From Serendipita indica DSM 11827 (lineage: Eukaryota > Basidiomycota > Agaricomycetes > Sebacinales > Serendipitaceae), in assembly GCA_910890315.1 (NCBI GenBank), contig CAJVGD010000001.1:2294001-2358000 (forward strand): DNA of 64,000 nt, given 5' to 3'. The translations under genes and the position numbers were made by a program. The notes beneath the pieces are model-generated. The model was not told the origin of the DNA and did not search any database. It saw nothing but the letters and a program-made list of their open reading frames with translations. Positions within the stretch are counted from its first letter, which is position 1. Every line of letters starts with the position of its first letter. Shown here piece after piece: positions 45,261 through 57,566 of the stretch.

Positions 45261-45542
45261 TTAGAGATCGTCAGTCCTCTTCATCCGCATCTTCGGCTCT
45301 TGAATCGAGACATAAGTTACTCCTTGTACCTCTCTGAGCCGCGATAAGTCGAACTCATCCCACTTCGACAACGGAATGCTATACAGATGTGCATCGCGCA
45401 ACTGGCCGATTTGTCCAACATAAACGAGCTCGTTGAGTGCCGGTTGTAGCGCTAAAGTCTCTGGGGTGGCGATATACGAGGCGTCGCGCTTAAACGTAAC
45501 CGCCAGATACTTGTTCTGGCTATAATCGACAGGTAATGACAT
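45261..45542 (-). CDS. Possible small orphan protein or last exon
   Basis: A 93-codon frame starting at the ATG of 45542 (MSLPVDYSQNKYLAVTFKRD) with balanced, protein-like composition, including LALQPALNELVYVGQIGQLR and DAHLYSIPLSKWDEF. The frame remains open upstream to a splice-acceptor-like site (tctaaacag) near 45567-45575, so this may be the last exon of a longer gene. No domain is recognised. It lies 378 bp beyond the RAB11 stop on the same strand. Confidence 0.35.
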   Translation of the reverse strand: MSLPVDYSQNKYLAVTFKRDASYIATPETLALQPALNELVYVGQIGQLRDAHLYSIPLSKWDEFDLSRLREVQGVTYVSIQEPKMRMKRTDDL

Positions 45543-45920
45543 TGAATTGAGTCGAAAAGGTCTCGAATCTGTTTAGAAACGTGTGTCAGAGTCATGAAAG
45601 AGCCGCGAAGGATGACGTGCAGCTGGCGTTCAAGGGTAAGGTGCAGTTCGAACGAGTCGATTCCGAGTGCAATCAGCCCAGATTCTCACAAAGAGCATAA
45701 AGTCAAGGAATGGATATATAGCGTATACACTGTAGACAAATGCCGGGTAACTCGAGACCACCGCCTTCTGATTGTATTCGTGGCGGGAACGAAAGGTCAT
45801 AAAGTCATTGTAAACGGATCCCAACGAGACACATAGGGAGTCGACATCGGACTCGACAGACCTGCTACGTCGAGCCGGGTGACGACGGGGAAACCCCAGC
45901 GGCTCGCCAAACACATCCGT
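45543..45920. other. Short gap after RAB11
   Basis: Probably holds the RAB11 3' UTR. A 95-codon minus frame (45630-45914) lacks an ATG at its start and is not called. Confidence 0.4.
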
Positions 45921-47042
<1,122 letters not shown>

Positions 47043-47308
47043 GTTTAAGCTTGTTTGTTGGGTGGAAAATGGGATGTCAAGGATTGACAAGAAATCCGAA
47101 GATCAAGTTTTTGTAGATGTGACAAAGACGTTTATCTGCTGTTGTAAGTGGCTAGCACGTTACACACGCTCGCAGTAGGGCAGTCGTGGTCAGGAGCAAG
47201 ATGGAAAGCCATTGGCTCTACTCGTCTGAACAGCTCAGCGCCTGCCGCGTCCATTCTGCGCGACGAAACAGCATAATTATCACCATTCTCGCACAGTAGA
47301 AGCTCAAA
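47043..47308. promoter_or_regulatory. Divergent promoter RAB11 / ALG2
   Basis: There are 266 bp between the two start codons. Both products act in the secretory pathway, so shared control is conceivable, but I see no specific motif. Confidence 0.4.
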
Positions 47309-49135
47309 ATGGCGGAGATAAACAAGCTACAGATCGCCTTTATCCATCCAGACTTGGGAATCGGTGCGTACCAGGTCTCCACCAAGGATTTCAGCCATGT
47401 ATTGGTATCAAATGATCACTAACATGGTCTATAGGGGGAGCTGAACGTCTGGTCGTCGATGCTGCGCTGGGACTGCAAAACAAAGGACATTCCGTGTCCA
47501 TTATCACTTCTCATCACGATCCTACGCATTGCTTTGACGAAACAAGAGATGGTATGTTCACCCTACAAGTCTCCAATATCCCTGACCAACCGTCTACCGC
47601 CAGGTACTCTGAGGGTCGTCTTATACAAGCCCCCATTCTTCCTTCCGAGGTCTATACATGGAAAGCTACACATTTTACTTGCACACCTACGCCAGTTGCA
47701 TCTAACGTGGCACCTGCTGAGAGCAGACGGCACTCCAGATGTCTTTGTTGTCGATCAATTGTCGACATGTATCCCAATGCTGCGACTCTTTGCATCAAAG
47801 CGAGTGGTCTTCTACTGCCATTTTCCTGACAAACTCCTCGCCACCGGGGAGGCTATCGAGGAAGACGGCGATTCCCCTCCGAAGCCTCTCCATAACAATG
47901 CCGGTCTTTTGAAGAGGCTCTACAGACTACCAATGGATCTCCTAGAGGAGTATACGACGGCAAGCGCAGATATTATCCTGGTCAATTCGCTATTCACCTC
48001 GAGGATTTTCAAACGCCATTTTCCGTCCATCAAACTTGACAAGGATGGAAAAAATCTCTCGGGTGGACAAAGGGGCTCGCAAGGCGGGCCTAGAGTGATA
48101 TACCCCGGTATCAACCTTGCCGCGTATGAGGTTGCAGCCTCAAAAGATGAGCCGCGAGAGGTTACTCTACTACGCTCGTGAGTCTCGGAGTTTCTCAACG
48201 ACTTGGATTGACAAATACCTAGGGACCGACCGACATTTATATCCCTAAACCGTTTCGAGGCAAAGAAGAACGTCGCACTGGCACTCAAGGCTTTTGCCCT
48301 ATTCATCCAGCACATTGGCCGGTCATCCAAGCCATCTCATATTCAGGCTCGTCTCGTCATTGCTGGAGGATACGACTCCAGGGTTCGTGACAATGTCGAT
48401 ACCCTCAACGCACTGCTGAGGACTGCGTGCGAGCTTGGTCTGTCCTGGTGTCTCTTTCCAGTCACCAACGAAGGAAAGGGTGCGCCTTTCATCCCAGACG
48501 ATATCTCCCCGCAGTCGTCACTCGAGACAGCGCAAGTCGTGTTCCTGCCCAACTTTACAACTGCCCAGCGCAGTCTCCTCCTAACGTCCGAAAATACCCT
48601 CGCATTACTGTATACCCCGACTGGAGAACATTTCGGCATCGTTCCCGTAGAGGCAATGGCATGTGGACTACCCGTACTGGCGTGCCGCAGTGGCGGTCCA
48701 AAGGAGAGCGTCGTGGACGATGAACCCAGAAACTCTGTGGATCTTGCAGACTGGAGTGTCGTAGACTCCTCCAGCGCAGAAACATCATCGTCTACGAGAA
48801 CCGGTTGGCTACGATCACCATCGCCCGAGGCGTGGGCAGAGGCGTTGGCTGTTATCGCAATGCTCTCACCTTCCGCTCGCTCTGCACTCTCACTGCGAGC
48901 TAAGAACAGGGCTCGGGACATGTTCTCTTTGGACGCTATGTCAGCCGGAATGGAGCGTGCCATCAGGGATGCTTACTCGCTGGGTCCGGTCACGCGCAGA
49001 AGGCTACTTGGTCCCGAGGCAGCCACCTGGATCTACATATGTCTCGTCGCGGTTAGCATCTTTACTCTGGGGGCCACATACACGATTGTCTGGACGGCCA
49101 TGGTGCTCGGTGGCACTACGTTGCTGGGATTCTGA
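47309..49135 (+). CDS. ALG2: ALG2 mannosyltransferase
   Basis: Alg2 adds the alpha-1,3 and alpha-1,6 mannoses to the lipid-linked oligosaccharide on the cytosolic face of the ER. The first exon ends in HPDLGIG and is spliced to [20 protein letters not shown], the GT4 glycine-rich start. Conserved blocks follow: [74 protein letters not shown] and [12 protein letters not shown]. The [20 protein letters not shown] block contains the EX7E motif. The C-terminus has one or two hydrophobic helices ([20 protein letters not shown]) for ER anchoring. The acidic and Ser-rich insert after SGGPKESVV is longer than in yeast. Stop at 49133-49135. Confidence 0.93.
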
Positions 49136-49401
49136 CGTTGATTTATTCGTTGTATTTATCTTCTACAAGCAACTTAGAACTGCCTTTTCAACGCCCTAGA
49201 ACTCGCATTACAAACAGAACAAAGGCTTGACCTCGACCACATTGTTCGTTTTCGTTTCACTCCCCGTCTCTCGCTCGCCGCCTATACCACTGCGTTGCAT
49301 CTTTTATTTTGCACTTCTCAGCAACGTATCCACTTGTTTCTCACTTTCACTTTGGCGTTCAGCCCTTTGTTATCTTACCTGCACTTTATTTTCATCCTGC
49401 G

Positions 49402-50590
49402 ATGGATTTCAAAGCCGCTCTTGCCCGAAATATCAAACCATTCGAATCTTCTACTCAAGTATCACCTGTGGTGGCAACAGAGGCCCAAGCGATGGCGAGC
49501 ACAATGGTGACTTTGGTCGACAGTTCCAAGGAAAACGGCATCAAGGTACCGTCCTTTATCACCTCCCAAAGTTCAGCTGACTGTTTGTGCAAGGAGACTG
49601 CCAGCAAACGTCGACGCCGCCGTCGCCACAACAATGCGCTCAAGCATCTTCTTGGTCTCAGCAAAGCTTCAGAGCCTGAGCATCTGATCGAAGAGAATAG
49701 ATCAAACCTATACAATCACAAAGAGGGCAAGAATGAAGGCCCTCCCAGTGTTCATGTCGTTCTTGCGTCTCCTACTCTCCTGCCCTGTGAAGACGCGCAG
49801 ATCAAGGAGCGTATTTCTGTCTGTCATTCGTCATAGAAGTGATCCTTTACTCATTGAATTGCAGCTCGACGTGCTCAAGGCAATCGCCGACCGGGCTCGT
49901 GACCGACTTGCCGTCCGAATCCAAGCCTATTGGGATGAGAAGCAGTATGTTGCAGAAGCCGCTGCAAAGATCCAACGAGCATACAGTCAACATATGGAGT
50001 CGCAGCTCCATACCATCATCCAGGCCATGGGGGAACACCTGTCGCGCGAGATTGACATTCGCTTCGCGGCTCATAGCGAAAAGTCTCAAGAAGTCCTTCG
50101 CCAGTCTATTGCCGAAATTCGAATCGAGAGTGCTCACAATCAACGCCATAATGACGACAAGCTGCGCGAGCACCAAGGCCGTATCGCCGCTCTCGAGGCC
50201 CAAACCAAATCCATCCTGGATATGCTCAAGTGTCCTCCGTTGAATCCTGGCATTGTTTCCAATGGCACACCGGATGCGTCGCTACATGTGCATAGCCGTA
50301 TGGAACAGCTGCACGACCTGCTTCAGGACCTTCGTCTCAATTATCAGGACATGACGAAGAGGATGAAGGAAATGCAAACGACCCTTGCGTCTCATGTTGT
50401 CAATCGCGATCACAAAGTCCATGCTCCTACAAATGTCCCAAGCCAACCACTTGCTGACATTTCCAACTCTCAGCCGCTTGTACGGCTGTCGTCTAGTCCA
50501 GTGTATGGAATCAAGGAGCATCCCAAGTCATTCGTGAACCGTACACCGACTACGAATGTAGTGATTGTTGGCTCTGTCGAATGCCTCTGA
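49402..50590 (+). CDS. Coiled-coil orphan protein
   Basis: The start is the ATG at 49402 (MDFKAALARNIKPFESS). A small intron leads to a very basic patch (SKRRRRRRHNNALKHLLG) that could act as a nuclear signal. After another likely intron (about 49817-49862) come LDVLKAIADRARDRLAVRIQ and AAAKIQRAYSQHMES, an IQ-like helix that might bind calmodulin. About 150 residues of coiled coil follow (REHQGRIAALEAQTKSILDM, MEQLHDLLQDLRLNYQDM). The C-terminus is loose and ends at 50588-50590. No family is recognised. The next minus-strand ORF ends 18 bp downstream. Confidence 0.6.
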
Positions 50591-50608
50591 GCATCGAAAA
50601 TCCCATCA

Positions 50609-50929
50609 TCATTTGTTATCTTTGTTATACAAAATAGAGTGGTTGAGTGTCAGACTGGCTATTCTAGGTAAATTCTCGGTTCTCGTCTCGCGCGTCGTTG
50701 GCGGTCGCCATACCAAAGCTCGGGAGAGTCGGTGGCACACGTCGTGAACCTGACCATCGCCGTCGTTGATTTCTACAATCAACCGTAAACCATCTACAGT
50801 CATCACTAGTATTCCTTGACGACTCTGAGCTCTTGCAAAGTCTTGTAAGCTGTCCGGTACGAGGCTCATGGCATCCATCTCGCACAAACGACGGGCTGAT
50901 TCGACGTCTAATCGCGTAGGAATCTGCAT
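50609..50929 (-). CDS. Possible small orphan protein
   Basis: A 106-codon frame with an ATG at 50929 (MQIPTRLDVESARRLCEMDA). It is protein-like in composition (LVPDSLQDFARAQSRQG, DGLRLIVEINDGDGQVHDV) and ends 18 bp from the stop of the coiled-coil gene on the other strand. A splice-acceptor-like ctatgcag overlaps the ATG, so it may instead be the last exon of a slightly longer gene. No family recognised. Confidence 0.4.
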   Translation of the reverse strand: MQIPTRLDVESARRLCEMDAMSLVPDSLQDFARAQSRQGILVMTVDGLRLIVEINDGDGQVHDVCHRLSRALVWRPPTTRETRTENLPRIASLTLNHSILYNKDNK

Positions 50930-51143
50930 AGACGAACGGAAGAAACTGTTTTATTTGCGCATCTGCTTGGAAGGACGTGCGACAACAGCTGGCCATTTGC
51001 ACCTTGTTTCAGTCTAATCGCAGCTCTCGACGGTGCTTTAGTGCAATAATTTGATCTCAATCTCTGCATCTATCAACGTTGTTCCTCTTTCCCGGTCTTT
51101 TGTCTCTCTCCACGACCTCACAGCGATCACCCAGCGCAATACC

Positions 51144-53008
51144 ATGGCCACGCCCATCCGCAAGAAGAGAAACTTCAAGGGACTCGGTCTCAGCGAAAAG
51201 GCACTTGCACCGCTGCCTGTCGAGCCAGAGCCATTACCCATCCTCGGCCCCAGTCTTGTTGCCTCGAGACCCGCACCAACGCCCGCATCGCTCTCACTCG
51301 GTGCCAAAGGTGGCACAGACACGCCAGCAAGCGATGCAGAGTCGATGATTGCACACAACGGGAGTACGTCGAGCATCTCGTCTGCCGTCCCTCCTTCTGT
51401 CGCGTCAAAGGCCACCTCTGGTGCATCAGGGGGCCCCAAGAAGAAGAAACCCGTCCCGCTCAGTTTGGGCGCCAAGTCAGTTGGAGGGAGCGCAGCCGCC
51501 GCTGCCTCAAACGACAGGCTGGGAGCGGAGGCGCAGACGAATGGCAACAACGCGGGCAAAGCAGTGTTGGACGAGAATGGAATGCTCACTATCCCAAATG
51601 CAAGTAGTGCGCCTGGGACAGCAACCATCGGAAGCGTCTCACCATTTAGGTAAGGACTTTCGGGTTCCCAACCGTCTGTGGCGTGTGACTGATTCATTCT
51701 ATCAAGGTCTAATTACCAATCTGCATTGACAGAGCAATTGGAGGCGCTTTCGTTGGGCAAGACGACGATGAAGGCGGACGATCTCCGAGAGATTGGTGAC
51801 CTCGGAAGCGGAAACGGTGGCAGCGTCAAGAAGGTGACCCATCTTCCTACGGGCACTACAATGGCGAAAAAGGTGCGTCCGTAGAACCCCATCAAGGGAG
51901 CTGTCACTCATTCCTCGTAGATTGTCCTCATCGACGCCAAGCCGTCTGTACGGAAACAGATTTTGCGGGAACTCCATATTCTACATGGGTGCCATGATCC
52001 TCATATAGTCTCCTTTTATGGTGCTTTCGTGACGGATCCCAACGTTTGCATATGCCTCGAGTTTATGGATAAGGGCTCATTGGACAAAATCTACAAAAAG
52101 ACTGGACCTATTCCGATTGATGTCGTGGGCAAGATTGCATTCGCCGTTCTCAGCGGCCTAACCTACCTCTACGACGTCCATCGCATCATCCACCGAGGTA
52201 TTCTCTCAGTTTCTAGAATAGATGAATGTGCTAACTGTAGGCAGACATCAAACCATCAAATATGCTGGTCAATTCGAGCGGAGAAATCAAGATTTGCGAC
52301 TTTGGCGTATCGGGCGAGCTCATCAACTCGATTGCCGATACGTTTGTGGGTACATCGACCTATATGAGCGTGCGTCGCATCACAATTCAACTAGGAAATA
52401 TCTCTCTAATGTTTCGTTAGCCGGAGCGTATCCAAGGTGCTCAGTATACAGTCAAATCAGATGTGTGGTCGACGGGAATCTCTCTCATTGAACTAGCATT
52501 AGGCCGTTTCCCGTTTTCAGAGTCATCCTCGGATGATTCAGACTTGTCCGATCTCGAGGGAACGCTCTCACCCAGCCGACCAGGCAACCTGCAGATGAAT
52601 CTGTCGCGGGCTGAAAAGCCAAAGGTACGGACCGTTTCTTGCTATAATTTTACGTCGAGTGACTAAGATTTTTGATAGAAAACGAATAAAAGGACAAGCG
52701 AAAGTCGAGAGGTGTTAGTCTTCAAGGCGGTGGAATGACAATGAGCATCCTCGAGCTACTGCAGCATATCGTCAACGAACCTGCGCCGAGGTTGACACCC
52801 GAGGGACGATTCCCAGTCGAGAGTGAGGAGTTTGTAGACTCGTGCTTGCTCAAGGATCCAGATGCACGGCCGACTCCAAAGGAACTATTGGTGCGTTTGG
52901 TTGTCAGCCATGGTCAAACTTGTTCTGAAATTTCTGTAGAATCACGTCTGGATACAAGACATTAAGAAGAAGGACGTAGACCTGGTCGCTTGGGCGGCCA
53001 CGTTCTAA
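51144..53008 (+). CDS. STE7: MAP kinase kinase, STE7 type
   Basis: This is a dual-specificity kinase of a MAPK cascade, by similarity the pheromone/filamentation module. The ATG at 51144 opens a disordered N-terminus ([20 protein letters not shown]) that holds a basic docking-like patch. The kinase domain shows [15 protein letters not shown] (glycine loop), MAKKIVLIDAK (catalytic Lys), [29 protein letters not shown] (catalytic loop, split by an intron), [20 protein letters not shown] and GTSTYMSPERIQG. Ser and Thr of the SIADT segment are the activation sites. Typical of the family in basidiomycetes is an acidic insert ([13 protein letters not shown]) before the [16 protein letters not shown] helix. 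The end is [20 protein letters not shown] and TAA at 53006-53008. At least six short introns. Confidence 0.9.
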
Positions 53009-53511
53009 ATCTCGGTTTCTCATCGTGTTGATGATTGATTCATCTACCTGACCCTTTGTACTCTTGCAATGCTCTGAAATAAACACTTTACCCAAAGTCT
53101 GTCGAGGGCTATATGGACTGCCTGTCGGGCTGTATGGCAAGTGGTATCCACCTCTTGACCGCCTCTTGGTTGTATCTGGGCAATGCAGATGGGGATTATT
53201 CTGCTATTTTTTGTGTACTCGACACGGCAGGATGCATACTGGCCCGGAGACTGACCTGCGGGTGGTGTAATGCGACGGGACAAGCGACCAAGTGACCAGG
53301 ACACAGAGGGAAAATCCCGAGCTGAGACAAGAAACGATCAGGGGACTTGGGAAGACGGAATTACGAGGTGGAATAGCTCAAATGTCAATCCGACAATTGG
53401 ATGGTCAGCGCCTCGCGCGCGTTGTTTGGTCTCGAACGTTGAACTCCTCCGCCTCCTAGCCTTTCTGCTGATCATCAGTTTACACACTTGTCCTCCATTC
53501 TGTAGCCCCCA

Positions 53512-55168
53512 ATGCCTGCATCTCCTGCCCTCCCAGAGCCAGAGATTGCCTTTCCAACGACGCCCCTGAACGACTCTCCCCTGTTCAACCCCCAGCTCGA
53601 TATCCCGTTTGACGTCCACCGTCAGTCACACTTTACTTCTGCTACACTCGCCGTTCATTTCCTGACGCATTCTAGCCTCCTCATGGACACCCTTTATCGG
53701 AGAATACGACTACAGTCAATACTACGGAGGGCGCCAGCCTCTCTTGGGCTTCTACAACGGAAGTAAGCTCTGTCTATCGCACAACTCGTACAGGGACGCG
53801 TCTCTGACCGCATTGGCTGTAGGCTTTATCGTCTCGCCAGCCTCGTACTTGCCACCACCACAGCCTCAAGCGGATCTCCTTGACCCGTCCGTGTATCAGG
53901 ACACGATCTGCACCCATGGTGAAATCCCGCTCGAGCTCCCAGACCCGCTGTCCCAGTTGTGCACCCAAGGCAACGGCGTACCCTATCTCCTGCCGGCTGG
54001 CGACGCACCCACCGCAGATCCGCTCTTCTATTCTCCCTTGTCCCTGCCCTTGCCCCTTGCCAGGATACCCACCCCCGCGTCTGGAATCGACAACGGCAGT
54101 GACACCGACGGGTATCCAACGCCAACGCCCATCAATAGTGTCGTCCTCGACACCCCCGCGGCGCGTACGAGCACACTCGATGGCCGCCAAAAAAAGATAT
54201 ATGACACCCTTACGCAAAAAGGAAATATGCCGGCGGACATCAAACACGCAATCATTGACGGGCTCTTGTCGGTCGAATGGGCTACGAACGAACCGCTCCC
54301 CGTCGACGTGTGCTCCAAGCTGATGTACGTCTTCAAGGCGGACCCCTGTGCGACGGGGAGAGGAAGTCGTGTCGACTTGGTGCACTATGTCTGCCTGCTG
54401 TGCGAATGGACGTCCGGCGTCAAAGGGAGAGCAGATGCGTGGTATCACATGAACTGGCATTTCGATATCAAAACCAAAGGGTGCGATCTGGTCCATCCCC
54501 AGACCAAGAAGCCCTGGTGAGTCCTGCTCAGTGTCTGGTTCCAGGGCGAGTCAGAATAGCTGACTAGACTTCGTAGTACATGGAGATTCCATCAGAACAA
54601 TGATCTCTGGCGCCATAGGCAAAAAGTTCACGGGGTCCCTCGACCAAAGTACGTCCTCTTTCCTCGTGGCTATTCGGCCGCTCACTTGGGTATAGGGTCA
54701 AGAAAGGCGGCCATGCAACGCCAACTCCCGATCTCCTGCTTAGCGAGCGTCCTCCGCTCTGGCATCCCGTCGTCGCCTCAATCGTCAAAGCCGACAATAC
54801 TTTTTCGACGACCTGCGTCTCGCCTAGCAACACATCCTCTATTGGTACTCGCACAGGGCCCATTATTCGCGCCGTGCCGCAGCCCGCCGCGGCGGTGGTC
54901 GAGTCGAGCAGCAAGACGTTTGCCTTTCAACTCTGTCAAGGCCAAGACCGACGTGGACGACGACGACAACGACGGGAGTCGGAGTCGGATCAGGAAGAAC
55001 AAGGTTCAACATGGGAGGAAGAAGACGAACGAGAGGCGCCTCCAACCAAGCGACGGCGACTGGCGGTGGTAAGCCCAAATCGAAGACGGGGGCGTGACCT
55101 TTGGATGCAATTGCATCGGAGTGTGACTTCTCCATGTGCGAGCATGCTAACGTTTTCGATTATAGTGA
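53512..55168 (+). CDS. Zinc-finger-like orphan regulator A
   Basis: The start ATG at 53512 gives MPASPALPEPEIAFPTTPLN. Introns then join to SSWTPFIGEYDYSQYYGGRQ and to a Pro-rich middle. A helical segment (KKIYDTLTQKGNMPADIKHA) precedes a Cys/His part: YVCLLCEWTSGVKGRADAWY, HMNWHFDIKTKGC, then after an intron CTWRFHQNNDLWRHRQKVH, a C2H2-like finger. The tail is acidic then basic (APPTKRRRLAV, a nuclear-signal-like patch). A clean intron (donor gtaagc, branch gctaac, acceptor ttatag) then places the stop TGA (55166-55168) directly after a splice junction. I know no named family. The same C..C..KGR..C arrangement recurs in the neighbouring gene. Confidence 0.6.
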
Positions 55169-55956
55169 TCCAGCCAATCCAAGTCGACGCTAATATCGCA
55201 CGACGCCTACGCCTGTTGCGCCTCGCGCCAGCGCAGAAGGGCAACAAGCATGGCTCGATGCACTCCACAAAGTACTTTACGTACTTTGTTCCTGTCAAGT
55301 TCAATTCTCTTGGTTTCTCGCGGATCTCCATCAACCCTCTCTCTACGGACAATGGCCGCCATCGCCGCCGCCACCAGACTCGCCTCACTATTGGACCTCT
55401 CCAGCACTTTGAGTATCCTTACGCTCGTTTACTAATCATCTTTGGCCGAGTCTTGTTTTCTGGTCGAGTCTTGCTGGCGACTCGTACCTGTATGCAATTG
55501 TTTGTTGGCAATGTCAATGTTCCACAATCTACGAGCGAATTTGTGATTCGTGTTTTCAACTTTGTTCAGATCAAGTTCTGTAAGAGGGTTCATACTGGAA
55601 GATGCCCATAGGGGACTTTATCAATCTGTGCGTAGGAAATGGCATTGGAAATTGTGATTTATATATGAACAGCGTATATGTACGGGTTTAGAGAGCGAGC
55701 GCGTAATAAGAGTGAGTGAGGTAGAGGAATGAGTGGCAAGCCGTCGAGGCAAACATGGTTCTGAATCGTAAACAAGGAACAGTCCAAAGAAAAAGAGTCC
55801 AGATGAAGAAGAGAAGGACCCCAGAAGCATGAACGGCGAGAGCACTCTCGTGTCCATAGAATAAGCGGGAGGCGGAAGGGTGTCCGTCTCCCATAAGATG
55901 AATAAAAAGTGAAGAAAGGTGAGAGAGAGACAGAGCCCATCAGACGAGTGAGGCCT
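55169..55956. other. Gap between two convergent orphan regulators
   Basis: About 0.8 kb between convergent genes, probably two 3' UTRs. Frames running through 55169-55611 are open but not protein-like. Nothing else is recognised. Confidence 0.45.
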
Positions 55957-57566
55957 TCATTGTGGACGCGTAGATGTCCCCTCTTGGACGTGACATGCTC
56001 GTCGGTGTCGACTCATGTTTGCAGGCAAGATGGAGGATCCACTGTAGCCACAAGTCAGAAGCGTGATGCATTGCGTATGCCAAGCTGTGCTTACCAGTCA
56101 GGACACGTCGCCCTCCCTGACCGCTTCTTCTGTACGTGCTTCTGGCACTGTTCGACCGACACAAACCGCTGGTTGCTGTTGTACTTGTCAGCCAGCATCC
56201 ATGCAAGACCTAAACACGACCCACCATCGTGTTCCACAACCGCCCGTGCACACGACAGGCTTGTACCGGAAAAAGCCCCTAATCGTCCCCAGCGCTCGCT
56301 CTGTACGTCCCTTGCCGTGCGTACAAGGTGCGCCATCGTGGTCAAATGTGCACCTGTATCCATTCTCCTCGTCCAAAAAGGCGCGGAAACGGCTCCCGCC
56401 AATGTGCGTGAGCAAGCCGCGTTTGACGAGGTCATCGTTGTGTCGGACCTCTGGCTCTGGCTCTTCGAGCTCCCACCACTTGGACGTCAAGATAACGTGC
56501 GCAATCGCGCTTTGTTGTGGTGTAAGGGCCGTCCTTGACATCCACTCGAGAACGTGGGCTCGTCGAGCGGCAATGGAAGAAAACTCTGCCCCACCGCCGA
56601 GCACACCATCAAACGTGTTTGTGCTCGAGCCGGATGAAGACGAGTTGCGCAAGGCGTTCTTGAGCGACGAGCTCAAGAGCGTAGGGCTAGGGCTCTGGCT
56701 GTCGCGTGGCCACTCTTGGTCCATGTTGTCCGTACTCGAAGATGACGGCACAACGAGCGGGAATGTGCCGATATCCCCAGAATAATGGGGAATGTGTTGC
56801 CGCTGTTGGCTGTGGTGATGGCTGTGGCTCTGGGTAGTATACGGCGTGCCGTGTGTCGGGTTATTCGAATATTGAACGTATCCTTCGCCCCATTGAGAAG
56901 ATGCCATTGTATGTGATGGAATCTGTGCATCCATCATCCCTGCTTCCCAGGATATTGATTAGCTCGGAATAATCTTTCGAAGAAGGGGCCGTCTGCCGGT
57001 CCCGCGACGTACCATGTGAATGCGAATGCGAGTATCCTGGCCCAGGAACCATGCCGAGTGCGCCACCAGATCCTTCCATCCACTGTTGCTGGAATCGAGG
57101 ATCCATCATATGATCTGCAAAGCAAAATGTGTCAGTATGTGCGCTAAATTCAGGCAGCGACCAGCGTCCACTCCCTCCGACGGAGGAACGCTCTTTGTCG
57201 CGGAAAAGCGGTTCAATGGCGCTCGGCGCAGCCCCCATAACAGCCAATATCCGCGGTGGTAACGTTAAAATGAATAAGAAAAGACTCACCCCCATTCAAG
57301 TCGATGCCTTGTGAGACAAGAGGGTACGGGTTCAGACCGGGTTGCTGGCCTGCATTGTAGAGGAAATTGGCCTCCTCTGGATCCCCATGGTGAGAAAGAT
57401 ATGAAATCTGATGGTAGAAATAGGAGGACATACGAGAAAAGTCCGAAGAATAATCAAAACCTTGTTGAGATCGACGGTGCTGCGTATTTTGGCGCTGCTG
57501 TTGCTGTTGTGGCGATAGCTGTGCCCAGAGGTCACCACTGGCAAAGTCGAATCCAGAAGGGTCCAT
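55957..57566 (-). CDS. Zinc-finger-like orphan regulator B
   Basis: The ATG at 57566 gives MDPSGFDFASGDLWAQLSPQ with a Gln run. Two introns link to short His/Ser/Gly-rich exons and then the main exon (GMMDAQIPSHTMASSQWGEG onward). A helical region (RRAHVLEWMSRTALTPQQSA, IAHVILTSKWWE) precedes a Cys/His-rich end: YRCTFDHDGAPCTHGKGRTE, FFRYKPVVCTGGCG, then after an intron CNQRFVSVEQCQKHVQKK and RATCPDC. A last intron (donor gtaagc, acceptor gctacag) joins TG to T, completing CPDCGSSILPANMSRHRRAC, a further finger, and TGA at 55957-55959. Without that splice the protein stops early at 56091. The layout of helices and fingers resembles orphan A. Confidence 0.62.

Noticed and set aside
45630-45914. 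95-codon minus ORF directly after RAB11
   Set aside because: It has no ATG at its start and no clear splice link to the 45261-45542 frame; it probably belongs to the RAB11 3' UTR.
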